Below, one piece after another: positions 62,522 through 64,000 of a stretch of 64,000 bases of DNA. Position numbers and translations under genes: made by a program. The first letter of the stretch is position 1. Every line of letters starts with the position of its first letter. The stretch is from NCBI RefSeq assembly GCF_001005085.2, contig NZ_LBMU02000099.1, positions 62,001 to 126,000 on the forward strand, read 5' to 3'. The stretch is from Streptomyces humi. Its GTDB lineage: Bacteria; Actinomycetota; Actinomycetes; Streptomycetales; Streptomycetaceae. The notes under the pieces were generated by a model, which was given only the letters and a program-made list of their open reading frames with translations, was not told the DNA's origin and searched no databases.

Positions 62522-63314
62522 CCCTCCTCGACGTACACGGCCTGACCGTGCGCACCGCCGACGGCCGTACCCTGGTCGACGACCTCACCTTCCGGCTCGA
62601 CGCGGGCGAACGCCTCGGCCTGATCGGCGAGTCCGGCTCCGGCAAGTCCCTGACCACCCTCGCCCTGCTGGGCCTGCTGCCCGACGGGATGCGCGCCGAG
62701 GGCAGCGTGGAGCTGGCCGGCGCCCAGGTCGTCGGCGCAACGGAGAAGCGGCTCACGGCGGTCCGCGGCCGTCGGGCGGCCGTGGTCTTCCAGGAACCGC
62801 TGACCGCCCTCGACCCGCTGATGCGGGTGGGCCGCCAGATCGCCGAGCCGCTGGCCCGCCGCACCGGCCTCAAGGGGAGGCAGCTGCGGGCCGCCGTAGG
62901 GGAGGCCCTCGACCGGGTGCGGCTGCCCGAACCCGGGCGGATCGCCCGCGCGTTCCCGCACGAGGTCTCCGGCGGCCAGCGCCAGCGCGTCGCCCTCGCC
63001 ATGGCCCTCGCCTGCGAACCCGACCTGCTCATCGCCGACGAGCCCACCACCGCCCTCGACGTCTCCGTGCAGGCCGAGGTGCTCGACCTGCTCGACACCC
63101 TGGTACGCGAGCGCGCGATGGCCGTGCTGTTCGTGAGCCACGACCTGGCCGTCGTCGCCAGGATCGCCGACCGCGCCCTCGTCCTCAAGGACGGCCGGGC
63201 CGTCGAGGAGGGCCCCGTCCTGGACGTGATCGGCGCACCCACGGCCGAGTACACCCGGACGCTGGTCACCGGTGCCCGCAAGCTGGAGGCCGCCCTGGAC
63301 CTGAGGAGCGCCCG

Positions 63315-63318
<4 letters not shown>
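62518..63318 (+). CDS. ABC transporter ATP-binding protein (DppD-like)
   Basis: A 266-residue ATPase: Walker A GESGSGKSL, Q-loop VVFQEPLTALDPLMRVG, signature VSGGQRQR, Walker B LLIADEPTTALDV and H-loop SHDLAVVA. Energises transport with the following ATPase. The usual C-terminal Fe-S/oligopeptide-binding extension of DppD (about 320 aa) is short here. ATGA overlap. Confidence 0.95.

Positions 63319-64000
<682 letters not shown>

Overview
The window is very GC-rich DNA, dense with genes on both strands. Its contents point to the genus Streptomyces: an AfsA/ScbR-type γ-butyrolactone signalling locus, a SARP activator, Tat- and Sec-secreted hydrolases, a DUF2180/CatR/catalase group, GTG and TTG starts, leaderless promoters and a rare TTA (bldA) codon. 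I see no phage, no insertion sequence and no CRISPR array. Species cannot be told from the sequence.

Layout. 1-7.5 kb: a partial gene, a flavin hydroxylase/YceI pair with a divergent Fis-type regulator, a secreted EEP-type phosphodiesterase and a lamin-tail secreted protein. 7.5-16.1 kb: a signalling and regulation island with an AfsA-type butyrolactone synthase, a HAD-like protein without its nucleophile, an SDR, two ScbR-family TetR proteins, a flavin monooxygenase carrying a TTA codon, a transporter behind a possible attenuator, and a SARP. Several ARE-like boxes sit between these genes. 16.1-27.8 kb: a secreted GH5 glycosidase, hydrolases, small secreted proteins, an unusual tRNA-Gly-like gene, NAD synthetase, a PaaX regulator, a secreted phospholipase D-like protein and two SnoaL-like proteins. 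27.9-30.3 kb: a UvrA-like ABC protein.

30.3-41.1 kb is a catabolic cluster: an eight-gene operon (FAH, cyclase, flavin hydroxylase, ACMSD-like amidohydrolase, extradiol dioxygenase, second FAH, CoA-transferase A and B). A divergent LysR gene, an MFS transporter and a MarR gene accompany it. The LysR promoter and the transporter promoter share the same palindromic core, so one regulator probably controls import and meta-cleavage of an unidentified aromatic compound. 41.2-46.8 kb: a universal stress protein, a DMT transporter, a quinone oxidoreductase and two secreted phospholipases C. 46.9-51.4 kb: a GntR / ADP-ribosylglycohydrolase / NCS1 permease / PfkB kinase set that looks like uptake and salvage of a nucleoside or ribosyl compound. 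51.5-53.8 kb: DUF2180, CatR and catalase. 54-58.2 kb: a chimeric pseudogene, an iron-box-controlled siderophore-interacting protein, a divergent hypothetical/TetR pair and an MFS exporter. 58.4-64 kb: DUF1684 followed by a five-gene Dpp/Opp-type peptide/nickel ABC transporter that runs off the window.

A recurring oddity is short perfect tandem repeats of 7, 17, 20, 21, 27, 28 and 37 bp in intergenic flanks, one of which triplicates the 3' end of a gene.
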